DNA from: Roseimicrobium gellanilyticum
GTDB lineage: Bacteria; Verrucomicrobiota; Verrucomicrobiia; Verrucomicrobiales; Verrucomicrobiaceae
DNA length: 64,000 nucleotides
Assembly (NCBI RefSeq): GCF_003315205.1
Contig: NZ_QNRR01000005.1
Span: forward strand, 248,001 to 312,000
Reading direction: 5' to 3'
Made by a program: the position numbers and the translations under genes. The notes beneath the pieces were generated by a model, which ran no database searches, was not told the origin of the DNA, and saw only the letters and a program-made list of their open reading frames with translations. Below are positions 17,514 to 27,170 of this stretch, piece by piece (position 1 is the stretch's first letter; every line of letters starts with the position of its first letter).

Positions 17514-18470
17514 CTACGCCCCCTTCGCCGTAAGCTGCTTCACCAGGAAGTCCCACGTGTTGACATATTCTTCCGTGGCATGGCCCAGATATTTCACATA
17601 ACACTTCACGCCCTTTTCTTGAGCCAGCTTCTGAAAACCGAGCCCCCACATCGGGGCATGCACCTTGTAGTTGGTTTCGGTCACACTCTTGTCCTCTGGC
17701 TGGGTGAGGCCCCATTCGTTTTCGAAGTAGATGGGAGGTACGCCGGAATGCAGCAAGTAGTCCGGTGACCATTCCTTGATCACGGGCAGCAGCTCATCGC
17801 GACGTGCGAGCGACTCCTCGAACTTGCAACCAAGCGCCGGTGCGCCCCACACCACACCTGGCACCCACTCCTGCATGCGCTTGGGGTCAATGGTCGGCTG
17901 ACTGCGAAAGGCGGCAATGGCCACGACTTTGGTAGACTGACGCTCGACAGGATCAGTCGCATCAGGATTGGCGCGATCGGCGGCACAGCCGACATACAGC
18001 GCAGGCAGGCTTCCTTGAGAACCACCACCCACGGCGATGCGTTCCGGGTCGAGTCCCCATTCGGCAGCCTTGGACCGGACGAATTGCACGGCACGGCATG
18101 CGTCATCCATCACATACGAAATGGGTGGGAATACGCCATCCTGCGTCGCCTCTCCCATGGTGCGCGTCTGCACGCCGATGACCGCGCAGCCGGCTTTGAA
18201 GAAGGGATTGCAGTCCGGCACATTTTTCGCCGGCTTCCAGATGCCGCCGTACCAGATCAGCACCGGACTAGGGCCGTTCGGTTTTGGTGGGAGGTAAACG
18301 TCCAGCACCTGCAGCGGGCGGGGACCGTAGGACACGTCCGGGCGGCTCGGAAGAGGTCTACCGGGGGGCGCAGCGCGCAGTGGCAGAGCGAGCAGAAGGA
18401 GGAGTGCACCGAGGAGCCGTGCTGAGCGGAGCAATGCAGGAGGAAACATCGAAGGTCGGGGGACGGGCAT
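17514..18470 (-). CDS. Secreted alpha/beta-hydrolase (esterase)
   Basis: A 318-aa protein. ATG 18470 (MPVPRPSMFPPALL) leads into the signal peptide LLGALLLLLALPLRA; the second ATG at 18449 is also possible. LQVLDVYLPP, VLIWYGGIWKPAKN (oxyanion region) and the nucleophile elbow GGGSQGS are those of the BD-FAE/carboxylesterase branch; the terminal LGHATEEYV supplies the His. In verrucomicrobia and planctomycetes such proteins are found with sulfatases and probably remove acyl groups from polysaccharides. The start lies 150 bp from the divergent synthetase gene. Confidence 0.8.
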   Translation of the reverse strand: MPVPRPSMFPPALLRSARLLGALLLLLALPLRAAPPGRPLPSRPDVSYGPRPLQVLDVYLPPKPNGPSPVLIWYGGIWKPAKNVPDCNPFFKAGCAVIGVQTRTMGEATQDGVFPPISYVMDDACRAVQFVRSKAAEWGLDPERIAVGGGSQGSLPALYVGCAADRANPDATDPVERQSTKVVAIAAFRSQPTIDPKRMQEWVPGVVWGAPALGCKFEESLARRDELLPVIKEWSPDYLLHSGVPPIYFENEWGLTQPEDKSVTETNYKVHAPMWGLGFQKLAQEKGVKCYVKYLGHATEEYVNTWDFLVKQLTAKGA

Positions 18471-18619
18471 GGAAGAGAGATACGTGAATCCATGCCCATT
18501 TCTGGAGGCGGACTTTCCTGAATAGGGGAGCAGCAGGGGGGGTGGCGCTGCAAACGGGGCATGTGCAGGGCGGGTCACCCAGCTTGCAGAACTAACAGAG
18601 TGGTGCGAAAAAAGACGCG

Positions 18620-21136
18620 ATGGAGCTCGAGTCCTGGACAGCGCAGACCATTCCTGAGTGTTTTGAGAAGGTCCTGGTACGCAATCCGGAGGCACCGGCT
18701 GTGGTCTCTGGCGGGCGCACCGTCACCTATGGGGAACTTGCCAGGGAAGTCGCGCTGCTGGCGGACGCTCTTTTGAGCGAGGGTGTCGTGCCAGGTGATC
18801 GCGTGGCCCTGCTCCTCCCAGATGACATACCTTTGATCGTCGGGTGGCTGGGAGTGCTGAAGGCAGGCGCGGTGTGTGTGCCCCTCTCTGTGGAGCATCC
18901 TGAGGAGCGTTTGCGCTCCATCGTGTCAGATGCGGAACCCAAGACGCTGGTGACCCACGGTGCCCTGCTGGATCTGGCGCGACGTGTCCGTGGTGAAAGG
19001 GGATCCATTGTGAATCTCGACAGGTTGCCTGCGCCACGGAATCAAGTGGCTGAACGCCTCGCAATCACATCCGAGAGTTATGCCTACCTTCTCTATACCT
19101 CCGGCACTACGGGCAGGCCGAAGGGCGTGATCCAGACGCACCGCAACCTGCTGAAGAATGTCCATGCCTTTTCGGAATTGATGGACATTAGCTCAGAAGA
19201 TCGGCTGGTGGGACTTACCGCTTTCAGCATGGGGCAGGGGGTGGCCACGATGTTTGTCTCGCTGCTCAATGGCGCTACACTATACCCATACAACCTGAGG
19301 CTGGCAGGATTGGCGTCACTGACGCCATGGTTGGAGCAGGAGCGTATCTCCATCTACACGTCCTCCGTTACGCTCTTCCGGCAGTTCGCCGGATGCGTAC
19401 AAGCCGGCGTTTCATTTCCTCACCTGCGGATCATCCGTCTCGGCACGGAGGAACTGCGTCTTGCGGATGTGGAACTCTTCAAGAGTCGATTTCCTCGAGG
19501 GTGTGTCCTGCTGAATTGTCTCGGTTCCACGGAGACATTCAACTACGCCAGATTTCGCATTGACCATGACACGCTGATTTCTGACAAGGCGGTGCCGGTG
19601 GGCCTTCCTCCCGAGGGGACCACTCTCAGCATTCTCAATGAAGAAGGCAATGAGTGCCGGGAAGGTGAAGTCGGCGAAATCGTTGCGTATAGCGCTTATC
19701 TCTCGCCCGGATACTGGCGTGATGATGCGTTGACTGCGGATCGCTTTCGTGGGGAAGGGAAGGGGCGCTCTTATCGCACAGGCGACACAGGCCGACGTTT
19801 GCCGGATGGCTCCATCGCGTTTGCAGGAAGGTTGGATCATCAGGTGAAGATTCGAGGCAACCGTATCGAGCTGGGAGAGGTGGAGCATGCGCTCACCAAT
19901 CAGCCCGGAGTGGCGGGTGCGGCTGTCATAGCCCATCAAGATGGGGGCGCTGAGATGGCATTGATGGCGCACGTGGTCACCCAACTCCCCGAGTGGGAGA
20001 TTCGTGCATATCTCAGGAGCCGTCTGCCAGACTTCATGATGCCGTCGGTGGTGAGGACCATCGATGCACTGCCCTTGACTCCCAGTGGAAAGGTGGATCG
20101 TGAAGCTCTCCGCAGGCAAAAAGTCTTCGTAGAGAACAAAACCGCCTTTCCTGAAGAAGGACTGCTCAGTGAATGGGAGATGGCAATGGCAGCGTGCTGG
20201 TCGCGCGTGCTGGGAGGGTACGTCCCGGGCCTTCATGATGAATTCATGATGGTGGGAGGAGATTCCTTGAAAGCACTGCGATTGTTCGCGGAGATCCGGG
20301 CTTCGATGGGAGTCATGTTTGACTCGAGCGATGTCTCGGAGGCCTTCACGGTGGCTTCCATGGCAAGAACCGCTGAGACGAGGACGGAGGCTCCACAGGT
20401 AACAAGAGCACCGCTGGTGTTGGAGTGGAATGCCGACTGGAACTTCCTCGTCCGTGTTCAGGCCGGCGATGAGGCGCATCCCATCATCATCGTCCCTGGG
20501 GGATGGGGTGATGAGACTGAAATACTGCTGCTGGCTGGAGTTGTCAGCGCATTGCAAACCAGTCGCGCCATTTACGCGGTGCGCTCACGGGCGATGGATG
20601 ACGATTGGCCTGTGGCGGGCTCCCTGAGTGATCATGCCGCAGCGGTGCTGCAGGAACTGAGGCCGGTGATCGCGGAAAAGAAATGGACCCTCATCGGCGA
20701 GTGTGTGGCTTCGGCTGTGGCCATGGAAGTAGCCTGTCAGGCGGAGGCGCAGGGATTTGCTCCGGAGGCTGTGACCATGCTCGATCCCCTCACTCCTCCT
20801 CGCTCTCCATGGATCGAGGGTATCGAAGGCAAACGCATGGAGGTACCCGAAAGCGAGCAGATCAAGAATGCTCCGGACAAGGTCCGGAACTACTACCGGC
20901 TGATGAGGAACTCCCCGGTCGGTCGCATCCGGAGTGATCTCCAGGTCATTCTCGCATCGGACGCGAAAAACTCCGACCATGCACTGGAGTACTGGGGACA
21001 GTGCACGGGTGGCCAGCTCCATCTCCGCGCGGTGAGGGGTACCCACGAGTCCTATCTCCGTAGCGACGGCGCTGAGACGGCCACTCTGCTGAACCAGCAC
21101 TTGTTTGGGGAAAAGAACCACGCGGTGCGTGCCTGA
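18620..21136 (+). CDS. A-PCP-TE monomodular synthetase (NRPS-like)
   Basis: An 838-aa enzyme with three domains and no condensation domain. Adenylation (about 10-500): A3 LLYTSGTTGRPKG (157-169), A5 LGSTE (301-305), A7 YRTGD (385-389), A8 GRLDHQVKIRGNRIELGEVE, A10 Lys491. The position that holds the amino-group-binding Asp in amino-acid-activating domains reads FSMGQG, with Gly205, which points to a substrate lacking an alpha-amine. Carrier domain: GGDSL with phosphopantetheine Ser549. Type I thioesterase: the elbow GECVAS puts Cys695 where Ser normally sits; Asp722 and His809 can complete the triad. A-T-TE enzymes of this layout dimerise aryl-keto acids in fungi and Ralstonia (ralfuranone); product here is unknown. 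No tailoring genes, exporter or phosphopantetheinyl transferase is adjacent. Confidence 0.88.
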   Translation: MELESWTAQTIPECFEKVLVRNPEAPAVVSGGRTVTYGELAREVALLADALLSEGVVPGDRVALLLPDDIPLIVGWLGVLKAGAVCVPLSVEHPEERLRSIVSDAEPKTLVTHGALLDLARRVRGERGSIVNLDRLPAPRNQVAERLAITSESYAYLLYTSGTTGRPKGVIQTHRNLLKNVHAFSELMDISSEDRLVGLTAFSMGQGVATMFVSLLNGATLYPYNLRLAGLASLTPWLEQERISIYTSSVTLFRQFAGCVQAGVSFPHLRIIRLGTEELRLADVELFKSRFPRGCVLLNCLGSTETFNYARFRIDHDTLISDKAVPVGLPPEGTTLSILNEEGNECREGEVGEIVAYSAYLSPGYWRDDALTADRFRGEGKGRSYRTGDTGRRLPDGSIAFAGRLDHQVKIRGNRIELGEVEHALTNQPGVAGAAVIAHQDGGAEMALMAHVVTQLPEWEIRAYLRSRLPDFMMPSVVRTIDALPLTPSGKVDREALRRQKVFVENKTAFPEEGLLSEWEMAMAACWSRVLGGYVPGLHDEFMMVGGDSLKALRLFAEIRASMGVMFDSSDVSEAFTVASMARTAETRTEAPQVTRAPLVLEWNADWNFLVRVQAGDEAHPIIIVPGGWGDETEILLLAGVVSALQTSRAIYAVRSRAMDDDWPVAGSLSDHAAAVLQELRPVIAEKKWTLIGECVASAVAMEVACQAEAQGFAPEAVTMLDPLTPPRSPWIEGIEGKRMEVPESEQIKNAPDKVRNYYRLMRNSPVGRIRSDLQVILASDAKNSDHALEYWGQCTGGQLHLRAVRGTHESYLRSDGAETATLLNQHLFGEKNHAVRA

Positions 21137-21262
21137 GGGGCGGACCGGAAAATCCCAGCATTCATCCGGCAGCGCCGACGTGGGGCAATCTGGCAGACAC
21201 GCGCCATTTTTTGCTCGCATCTGCGGGCTTCGTGCTAGCATCGCGCGCACCCTTTCCATTCC

Positions 21263-22804
21263 ATGATTGCACGCACCTACTCTGCCACCCTGATTGGCGT
21301 GAACGCCGTCGAGGTGGAGATCGAGTGCCACCATGCGGAGGGGAACAATTTCCGCATCACCGTGGTGGGATTGCCAGACGCTGCGGTGAAGGAGGCGAGG
21401 GATCGCGTGATTGCCGCCGTGACCAGCAGTGGCTTCTACATGCCCTTCAGCGGGTATGTGACTTTCAACCTGGCGCCGGCAGACCTTCCAAAGCAAGGTC
21501 CTGCCTTCGATCTGCCGCTGGCATTGACCGCGATAGCCGGGCGTGAAGGCATCGCTGCAGAGCGCCTTCTGGATTGCTGCATCGTGGGTGAACTGGCTCT
21601 CAATGGCGAATTGCGACCGGTGCGTGGTGTTCTGGCCATTGCGCAGGAAGCGCGTGGTAAGGGACGCAAACAACTGATGGTGCCCAAGCGCGTGGCCGTC
21701 GAGGCCAGCGTGGTGCAGGGCATCGAGATCATTGGCGTGAACGACCTGCGGGAAGCGGTGCAGTATTTGAAGGGGGAGAAGGCCATCGAGCCCGAACCCT
21801 GCCGTGCCGCGGAGTACTTCCAGGCACATGCCATCTATGGCATCGACTTCAGTGAGGTGAGAGGTCAGCAAGATGCGAAGCGCGCCATCGAAGTGGCGGT
21901 CGCTGGAGGTCACAATCTCTTGATGGTCGGACCTCCTGGCACCGGCAAGTCGATGCTGGCCAAGCGCATTCCCACCATCATGCCTGGGATGAGCGAAGAG
22001 GAGGCGATTGAAACCACCAAGATCCACAGCGCCGGTGGCCTGCTGGGGGACAATTGCAGCTTCATCGCCACGCGTCCGTTTCGTCCGCCACACCATACGA
22101 TCAGCGATGCGGGTCTGCTTGGTGGGGGCACAAATCCCGGGCCAGGCGAGGTCAGCCTGGCCCATCATGGTGTATTATTTCTGGACGAGTTGCCTGAGTT
22201 CCGCCGCTCCACGCTGGAGGTGATGCGCCAGCCGCTGGAAGATGGGAAGGTGACCATCAGTCGCGCCATTGGCTCGGTGACATTCCCCGCCCAGTTCATG
22301 CTGGTGGCGGCCATGAATCCCTGTCCCTGCGGCTATTATGGCGACCTGAAGCGTGAGTGCCGCTGTGGTCCGATTGTGATCCAGCGCTATCGCCAGCGCA
22401 TCAGCGGACCGCTCTTGGATCGCATCGATCTCCATGTGGACGTGCCTGCGGTGGACTACAAGACGCTGTCGTCGAAGGAACATTCGGAGACGTCAGAAGA
22501 TATCCGTTCCCGCGTAGAGAAAGCGCGAGCCACCCAGCGCGAGCGTTTTAAGGCGGAGCGAGGCACGCATACCAATGCCTCCATGACTCCGCGTCTGATT
22601 CGCAAGCATTGCGAACTGGATGCCGAGGCCTCCGGCTACCTGGAGCACGCGATGAATGGGAACAACTTCAGCGCCCGCGCGCACGATCGCATCCTGAAAG
22701 TGGCACGTACCTTGGCGGATCTGGAGGGCGCTGAGAATGTCAGTGCGCAGAATGTGCTGGAGGCAATAGGCTACCGAACGCTCGACCGGGCGCTGTGGAG
22801 TTGA
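21263..22804 (+). CDS. comM: ComM/YifB family AAA+ ATPase
   Basis: A 513-aa magnesium-chelatase-like AAA+ protein. The N-terminal Lon-protease-like fold includes [15 protein letters not shown] and [14 protein letters not shown]. Walker A is [16 protein letters not shown] and Walker B is [10 protein letters not shown]. The zinc-type Cys segment [11 protein letters not shown] is followed by CRC. The C-terminal Mg-chelatase domain ends with [10 protein letters not shown]. In Vibrio and other transformable bacteria ComM is a hexameric branch-migration helicase that widens recombination tracts during natural transformation; the family is also present in non-competent species. Length normal. Convergent with the ABC genes. 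Confidence 0.95.
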   Translation: MIARTYSATLIGVNAVEVEIECHHAEGNNFRITVVGLPDAAVKEARDRVIAAVTSSGFYMPFSGYVTFNLAPADLPKQGPAFDLPLALTAIAGREGIAAERLLDCCIVGELALNGELRPVRGVLAIAQEARGKGRKQLMVPKRVAVEASVVQGIEIIGVNDLREAVQYLKGEKAIEPEPCRAAEYFQAHAIYGIDFSEVRGQQDAKRAIEVAVAGGHNLLMVGPPGTGKSMLAKRIPTIMPGMSEEEAIETTKIHSAGGLLGDNCSFIATRPFRPPHHTISDAGLLGGGTNPGPGEVSLAHHGVLFLDELPEFRRSTLEVMRQPLEDGKVTISRAIGSVTFPAQFMLVAAMNPCPCGYYGDLKRECRCGPIVIQRYRQRISGPLLDRIDLHVDVPAVDYKTLSSKEHSETSEDIRSRVEKARATQRERFKAERGTHTNASMTPRLIRKHCELDAEASGYLEHAMNGNNFSARAHDRILKVARTLADLEGAENVSAQNVLEAIGYRTLDRALWS

Positions 22805-22857
22805 GGGCGAGGGGGCTAGCCACATCGTTAGTATCGAAGCCCCACAAGCACTCCGTA

Positions 22858-24717
22858 CTAAGAGCCCACCACGCCCACGTCCAGCATGTGCTCCACCTGT
22901 TCATTTCTGAACTGCTGGGTGTAGAGCGCATGGTAGTGCCCTCGGGCGATCATCAGTTCTTCATGCGTGCCGCTTTCCACAATCCGGCCCTTCTCAATGA
23001 CCAGGATGCGATCCGCACCGCGAATCGTGGAGAGCCGGTGAGCGATGACGAAGCTGATGCGCCCCTCGAAGATGGCCTTGAGCCCCTGCTGGATGAGTTG
23101 CTCCGTCTCCGTGTCGATGGAGGAGGTGGCCTCGTCCATGATGAAGATGCGCGGATCCGCCAGCAACGCCCTGGCAAAGGACACGAGCTGCTTCTGCCCG
23201 GTGGAAAGGCGGTTCCCCCCCTCGCCCACGTCCGTATCATAGCCCTTCTCCAGGGCACGAATGAAGCTGTCCGCATTCACGCTGCGGGCAGCCGCTTCCA
23301 CTTCGGCATCGGTCGCATCCAGCCTGCCATAGCGGATATTCTCCCGCACGGTGCCACTGAAGAGGTGCGGCCCCTGGAGCACGATGCCGAGATTGGAATG
23401 GTACCACTCCAGGCTGCGGTCACGGAGATCCCGCCCGTTCACCAGGATGCGCCCGCCCGTGGGTTCGTAGAACCGCGCAGCAAGATTCACGATGGTGCTC
23501 TTCCCGCCGCCACTCGCACCCACCAAGGCAATGGTCTGGCCGGCTTCCACCGTGAGGTTGAAGTCCTGCAACACCGGCTCCCCCGTCTGGTAGGAGAAGT
23601 CCACATGCTCAAAGGCCACGCTGCGGATCTCCCGTTCGTAGCCATCCGGCGCCACATCTACAGGGCGGTCAGGACGATCCCACAGGCGCAGGCGCGCCTG
23701 CACCTCCTCGTGATCGCGGATCTCCGGCATGGTGGCCAGCAGGCTCAGCACGCGCTCACCCGCAGCTTGTGCGCCCTGCATCTGCACCAGCGTCTGCGCG
23801 ATCTGGTTGATGGGGTTGAAGAACTGCCCGGCATAAAAGATGAATGCCACCAGCGTCCCCAGACTCAGTGAGCCGCTCAACACATCCGCACCGCCACGCC
23901 ACAGGGCAATGCCCGCGGCCACGCTGCCCAGCGTGAGCACGATGGGAATGTACACCGCCGATTGCAGGGCGTTCTGGATGGAGACCCCATACATCTGGGT
24001 GGATAGCACCTCGAACTCCCGCTGGTTCTCGTTCTCACGCACGAGGGATTTCGTGGTGCGCAGGCCTTGTAATTCCTCGGCGTAGGAGGCAGTGATCATG
24101 GAGTTGTACTTCCGAGTCTCACGCGAGCTGAGCAGCAGCTTCTTCTGAAACACTGCACTCACCCACACCAGCGGAGGCACGACTGAGAGCACCAGCAGGC
24201 CGAGCAGCGGCTGCATCACCACCATCACCACGGCGATGATGAACACGAGACACACCGCCCACAGCACATCCAGTGTGCCCCAGGCGATGATGCGGGCCAG
24301 CTTGTCGCAGTCGGAGGTCAGCCTTGAGATCAACCAGCCGGTAGGCCGGTGGTCGAAGTAGGCGAACTCCAGCTCCTGGAGCTTCTTGAAGCACTCCTGC
24401 CGGATGTCGTGGCTCATGTTGTTGGAGAGTCCGCCGGCCGCGTTGATGAACATCCACACTCCGATGGAGAGCGCCAGGGCCAGCACGAAGTACACGGTCG
24501 CATAGGGCCACAGGTTCACCTGCTGCTGTTGGGCAACCGCATCCACCGTCCAGCGAGTCACCAGCGCGAAGCTGGCATCGCAAATGGCGATGCCCACCGC
24601 GGCGATGGCGAGAGGCATCAACAATCGCTTATAGGGCAACGCATGACGAAACACGCGGCCCCAGAGCTTGAGATCAAGCTTTTCACTGAACACATCTTCT
24701 TGAGGTTCGTTCTTCAT
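22858..24717 (-). CDS. ABC exporter half-transporter, catalytic-site subunit
   Basis: A 619-aa type IV ABC half-transporter with N-terminal six-helix permease (about 35-330) and C-terminal ATPase. Walker A is GASGGGKST. The Walker B/D-loop reads IFIMDEATSSID, so the catalytic Glu is intact. Its signature motif is LSTGQ rather than LSGGQ. It overlaps the upstream partner by four bases (ATGA at 24717-24714) and certainly forms a heterodimer with it. The combination of intact Glu and altered signature is the pattern of the TM288-like subunit of asymmetric exporters. Substrate (drug, lipid or peptide) cannot be inferred. No signal peptide. Confidence 0.93.
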   Translation of the reverse strand: MKNEPQEDVFSEKLDLKLWGRVFRHALPYKRLLMPLAIAAVGIAICDASFALVTRWTVDAVAQQQQVNLWPYATVYFVLALALSIGVWMFINAAGGLSNNMSHDIRQECFKKLQELEFAYFDHRPTGWLISRLTSDCDKLARIIAWGTLDVLWAVCLVFIIAVVMVVMQPLLGLLVLSVVPPLVWVSAVFQKKLLLSSRETRKYNSMITASYAEELQGLRTTKSLVRENENQREFEVLSTQMYGVSIQNALQSAVYIPIVLTLGSVAAGIALWRGGADVLSGSLSLGTLVAFIFYAGQFFNPINQIAQTLVQMQGAQAAGERVLSLLATMPEIRDHEEVQARLRLWDRPDRPVDVAPDGYEREIRSVAFEHVDFSYQTGEPVLQDFNLTVEAGQTIALVGASGGGKSTIVNLAARFYEPTGGRILVNGRDLRDRSLEWYHSNLGIVLQGPHLFSGTVRENIRYGRLDATDAEVEAAARSVNADSFIRALEKGYDTDVGEGGNRLSTGQKQLVSFARALLADPRIFIMDEATSSIDTETEQLIQQGLKAIFEGRISFVIAHRLSTIRGADRILVIEKGRIVESGTHEELMIARGHYHALYTQQFRNEQVEHMLDVGVVGS

Positions 24718-26681
24718 CGACTGGCAGAGAATGGAGTTGGGGTCGGCGCAGCACTGGCTGCGGGAGCGGCTGCGGCGAGTCGCTCGTCTTCGAGGATCTC
24801 TTCTTGGGCCGCGTTTTGAATGGTCCAGAGGCGCCGGTAGAGTCCCTCTTGTTTCAGAAGATCCACTGGTCGGCCTTCCTGAATGATGAGGCCCTTATCG
24901 AGCACGATGACGCGATCGGCATGGGCCAGGGTGGAGAGCCGGTGGGCGATGACCAGCGTGGTGCGCTGGCCGTGGCGGCTGCGCAGTGCATCCAGGATGG
25001 TGGCCTCCGTCTCCGCATCCACCGCGCTCAGCGCATCGTCCAGCAGCAGCACGGGTGTCTCCCGCAGGAGGGCACGAGCCAGTGCCACACGCTGGCGCTG
25101 ACCGCCAGAGAGCGTGACGCCGCGCTCACCCACCAGCGTTCCATAGTCGGCGGAGAAGGTGTTGATGGTGTCGTGAATGTCCGCCAGTCGCGCGGCCTCC
25201 TGGATCTCCTCCTTGGCTGCGCCGTCGCGCCCCAGGCGGATGTTCTCACCGATTGTCTTGGAGAACAGGAAGGGCTCCTGCATCACCACGCTGAACTGCG
25301 AGCGCACCCACTGGCGATCCAGCGTGGTGAGTTCCTGACCGTCCAGATGAATGGAGCCGGAGCGGTAGTCATAGAGCCGCAGCAGCAGGTGCATGATGGT
25401 GGATTTCCCCGAGCCCGAAGGTCCCAGGATCGCCAGCGTTTCACCCGGACACACCGTGAAGCTGATGCCATTGAGCGCCGCGCTCTTGCCATCGTGATCG
25501 AACACGAGATCCCGCGCCTCGATCCCGCCCTTGAAGGGCTCGGGATGTACGCCGGCAGGATTCGGTTTGCTTTCCTCCGGTTCGCTAAGGATCTCACCCA
25601 TGCGGTTCAGGGCCACGGTGGCCTTGCCCAGATCCGTGAGCGTGCGTCCCATCTGGCGCACCGGCCAGAGGAGCATGTTCAGGAACATGATGAAGGCGAA
25701 CAACGTGCCCACGCTCAGCGTCCCTTGGGAGATGAACCACGCCCCGGCAATCAGGACGATTCCCTGCTGAATCAACACAATGAAGTCGGACGTGGACCAG
25801 TACCACGCCATGAGGCGCAGCAGGCGCAGGCTCCGGTCCCGGTAGAGCCGGTTGGGCTTTGCAAACTTGTCGATCTCAAAGCCCTGCCGCGCAAACGCCC
25901 GCACCACACGCAGGCCGGTCAGGTTCTCCTGCACCACACGCGTCACCTGGCCCTCGGCCTCATCCACTTCGCGGAAGAGGTGTTTCACCCGTCCTACATA
26001 GATGTAGCCAAAGAGCACAATGGGCACCACCAGGACGAAGGAGATCGCCGTCATGCGGCCATCCAGCAGGAGCATCACCGGCAGGGCCGTGAGCAGCAGC
26101 AGGATGGCGTTGCTGATGTCCACCACCTGGGTGGAGATCGCTAGGCGCAGGGTCTCTACATCCGAGGTGCAGCGCTGGATCAGATCGCCCGTCTCGGCGT
26201 GGTCATGGTACTTGGTGGGCAAGCGCTGCAGATGATCATACAGCCGGTCCTTGAGCCGCCGGACAATGCCATCGGAGGCCTGCGCGGCGAACCTGCCCTT
26301 CAGGTAGCTGAAGAGGCCTGCAAGCACTGTTAGCCCCACCATGACCAGAGCAGGCAACCACAGATGAGCGCGCACGAGTTCCGGCCCGCCCATCCACGAG
26401 ACCAACAGGGCCGAGAGCTCCGCCTCCGGTGCCACTTTGGCCGCTGTAGTCACTCCTGGCAGCACGCCGGAGGTCAGGGCGAAATCGATGGTCGCACTGC
26501 CCACCAGCGGGATGAGGTAGTTGATCGCCGTGAAGACCAGCAGCGCGGCAATGGCCAGGGCATACTGGCCGCGGAATCCTTGCATGAGGCTCCAGAGCAG
26601 GGCTGCGGGCGCCGGCTTGGGGGGCACTGGCGTTTGAGGTTGGGATGAGGTCGTGGCAGGGCCACTGGATGAGGTTTCCAT
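24714..26681 (-). CDS. ABC exporter half-transporter, degenerate-site subunit
   Basis: A 655-aa half-transporter and first gene of the pair. The proline-rich N-terminal tail (about 1-25) precedes six membrane helices. The ATPase has Walker A GPSGSGKST (420-428), a canonical signature LSGGQ (524-528) and Walker B VLLLDDALSAVD. Asp549 replaces the catalytic Glu, so its own Walker site should be nearly non-hydrolytic. This is the TM287-type subunit. The intercoil segment VQENLTGLRVVRAF and H-loop VIAHRLSTLA are standard. A terminal Ala/Pro-rich tail overlaps the next start. Transcription would begin in the 26682-27170 gap, which contains a GGAAC-N4-GTTCC palindrome. Confidence 0.93.
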   Translation of the reverse strand: METSSSGPATTSSQPQTPVPPKPAPAALLWSLMQGFRGQYALAIAALLVFTAINYLIPLVGSATIDFALTSGVLPGVTTAAKVAPEAELSALLVSWMGGPELVRAHLWLPALVMVGLTVLAGLFSYLKGRFAAQASDGIVRRLKDRLYDHLQRLPTKYHDHAETGDLIQRCTSDVETLRLAISTQVVDISNAILLLLTALPVMLLLDGRMTAISFVLVVPIVLFGYIYVGRVKHLFREVDEAEGQVTRVVQENLTGLRVVRAFARQGFEIDKFAKPNRLYRDRSLRLLRLMAWYWSTSDFIVLIQQGIVLIAGAWFISQGTLSVGTLFAFIMFLNMLLWPVRQMGRTLTDLGKATVALNRMGEILSEPEESKPNPAGVHPEPFKGGIEARDLVFDHDGKSAALNGISFTVCPGETLAILGPSGSGKSTIMHLLLRLYDYRSGSIHLDGQELTTLDRQWVRSQFSVVMQEPFLFSKTIGENIRLGRDGAAKEEIQEAARLADIHDTINTFSADYGTLVGERGVTLSGGQRQRVALARALLRETPVLLLDDALSAVDAETEATILDALRSRHGQRTTLVIAHRLSTLAHADRVIVLDKGLIIQEGRPVDLLKQEGLYRRLWTIQNAAQEEILEDERLAAAAPAASAAPTPTPFSASR

Positions 26682-27170
26682 TTCCTTGGGAGTGGAAGGT
26701 GTCTTGGCGGAACTAAGGAGAAAAACGACGGGGCAGCGGGAGCGGATGAAGGAAGGGCGGGAACAATAGTTCCAAGGGAGGACTGCGAACCGGGTGTGCC
26801 GGGCAGCGGGGGCGTTCCTTCCAAGACGAGAATCCGATTCTTTCGAGGTCGATTCGTTTTACCCGTCCATCAGCCCGCCGCCCGCACTGGGCTTCGGGGT
26901 GAAGAGGCTTGGTCCGAAATCGGAACCGAATCTGCGTCTGAGTCTGGCTGGACGAATCTCGAAACGGGACTCAAGTCAACTCAGCGCGAAAGGTGCTCTT
27001 CACCCCTGGAAGGTTCCAGGAGACGCCGAAATACGGGAAGAGCATCGTGTTCATAACGCCGCTAAGGTGTCACGGGGAATTGAGACTGGCAAGGGGTTTT
27101 TGAGACCGGCCAGGTGGACGGGATGAGTCAGCCGAGAGCTACCGCTGCATCAAGGCGATGTAGGGCGTCG
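26682..27170. other. Gene-free stretch upstream of ABC operon
   Basis: 489 bp without a convincing coding frame, RNA gene or repeat. Short open frames here on the plus strand have no start context and no recognisable product. The right part is the 3' side of the AraC gene; the left part should hold the ABC-operon promoter. The only structure noted is the 14-bp palindrome at 26760-26773. Confidence 0.6.
26760..26773. promoter_or_regulatory. Palindrome upstream of ABC exporter, possible operator
   Basis: GGAAC-AATA-GTTCC, 79 bp before the exporter start. The core matches the operator found at the SDR promoter (GGAAC-GATT-GTTCC at 50648-50661), although the outer bases differ. Could be a weak site for the same TetR regulator or chance. 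Confidence 0.3.

Noticed and set aside
20585-22168. Minus-strand frame spanning synthetase and comM
   Set aside because: Overlaps two strong genes on the other strand; no family.
24804-26144. Plus-strand frame of 446 codons
   Set aside because: Antisense of an ABC transporter gene with GQQ/HH-rich composition.
26794-27126. Short plus-strand open frames in the 489-bp gap
   Set aside because: No ribosome site, no recognisable sequence, overlapping alternatives in several frames.
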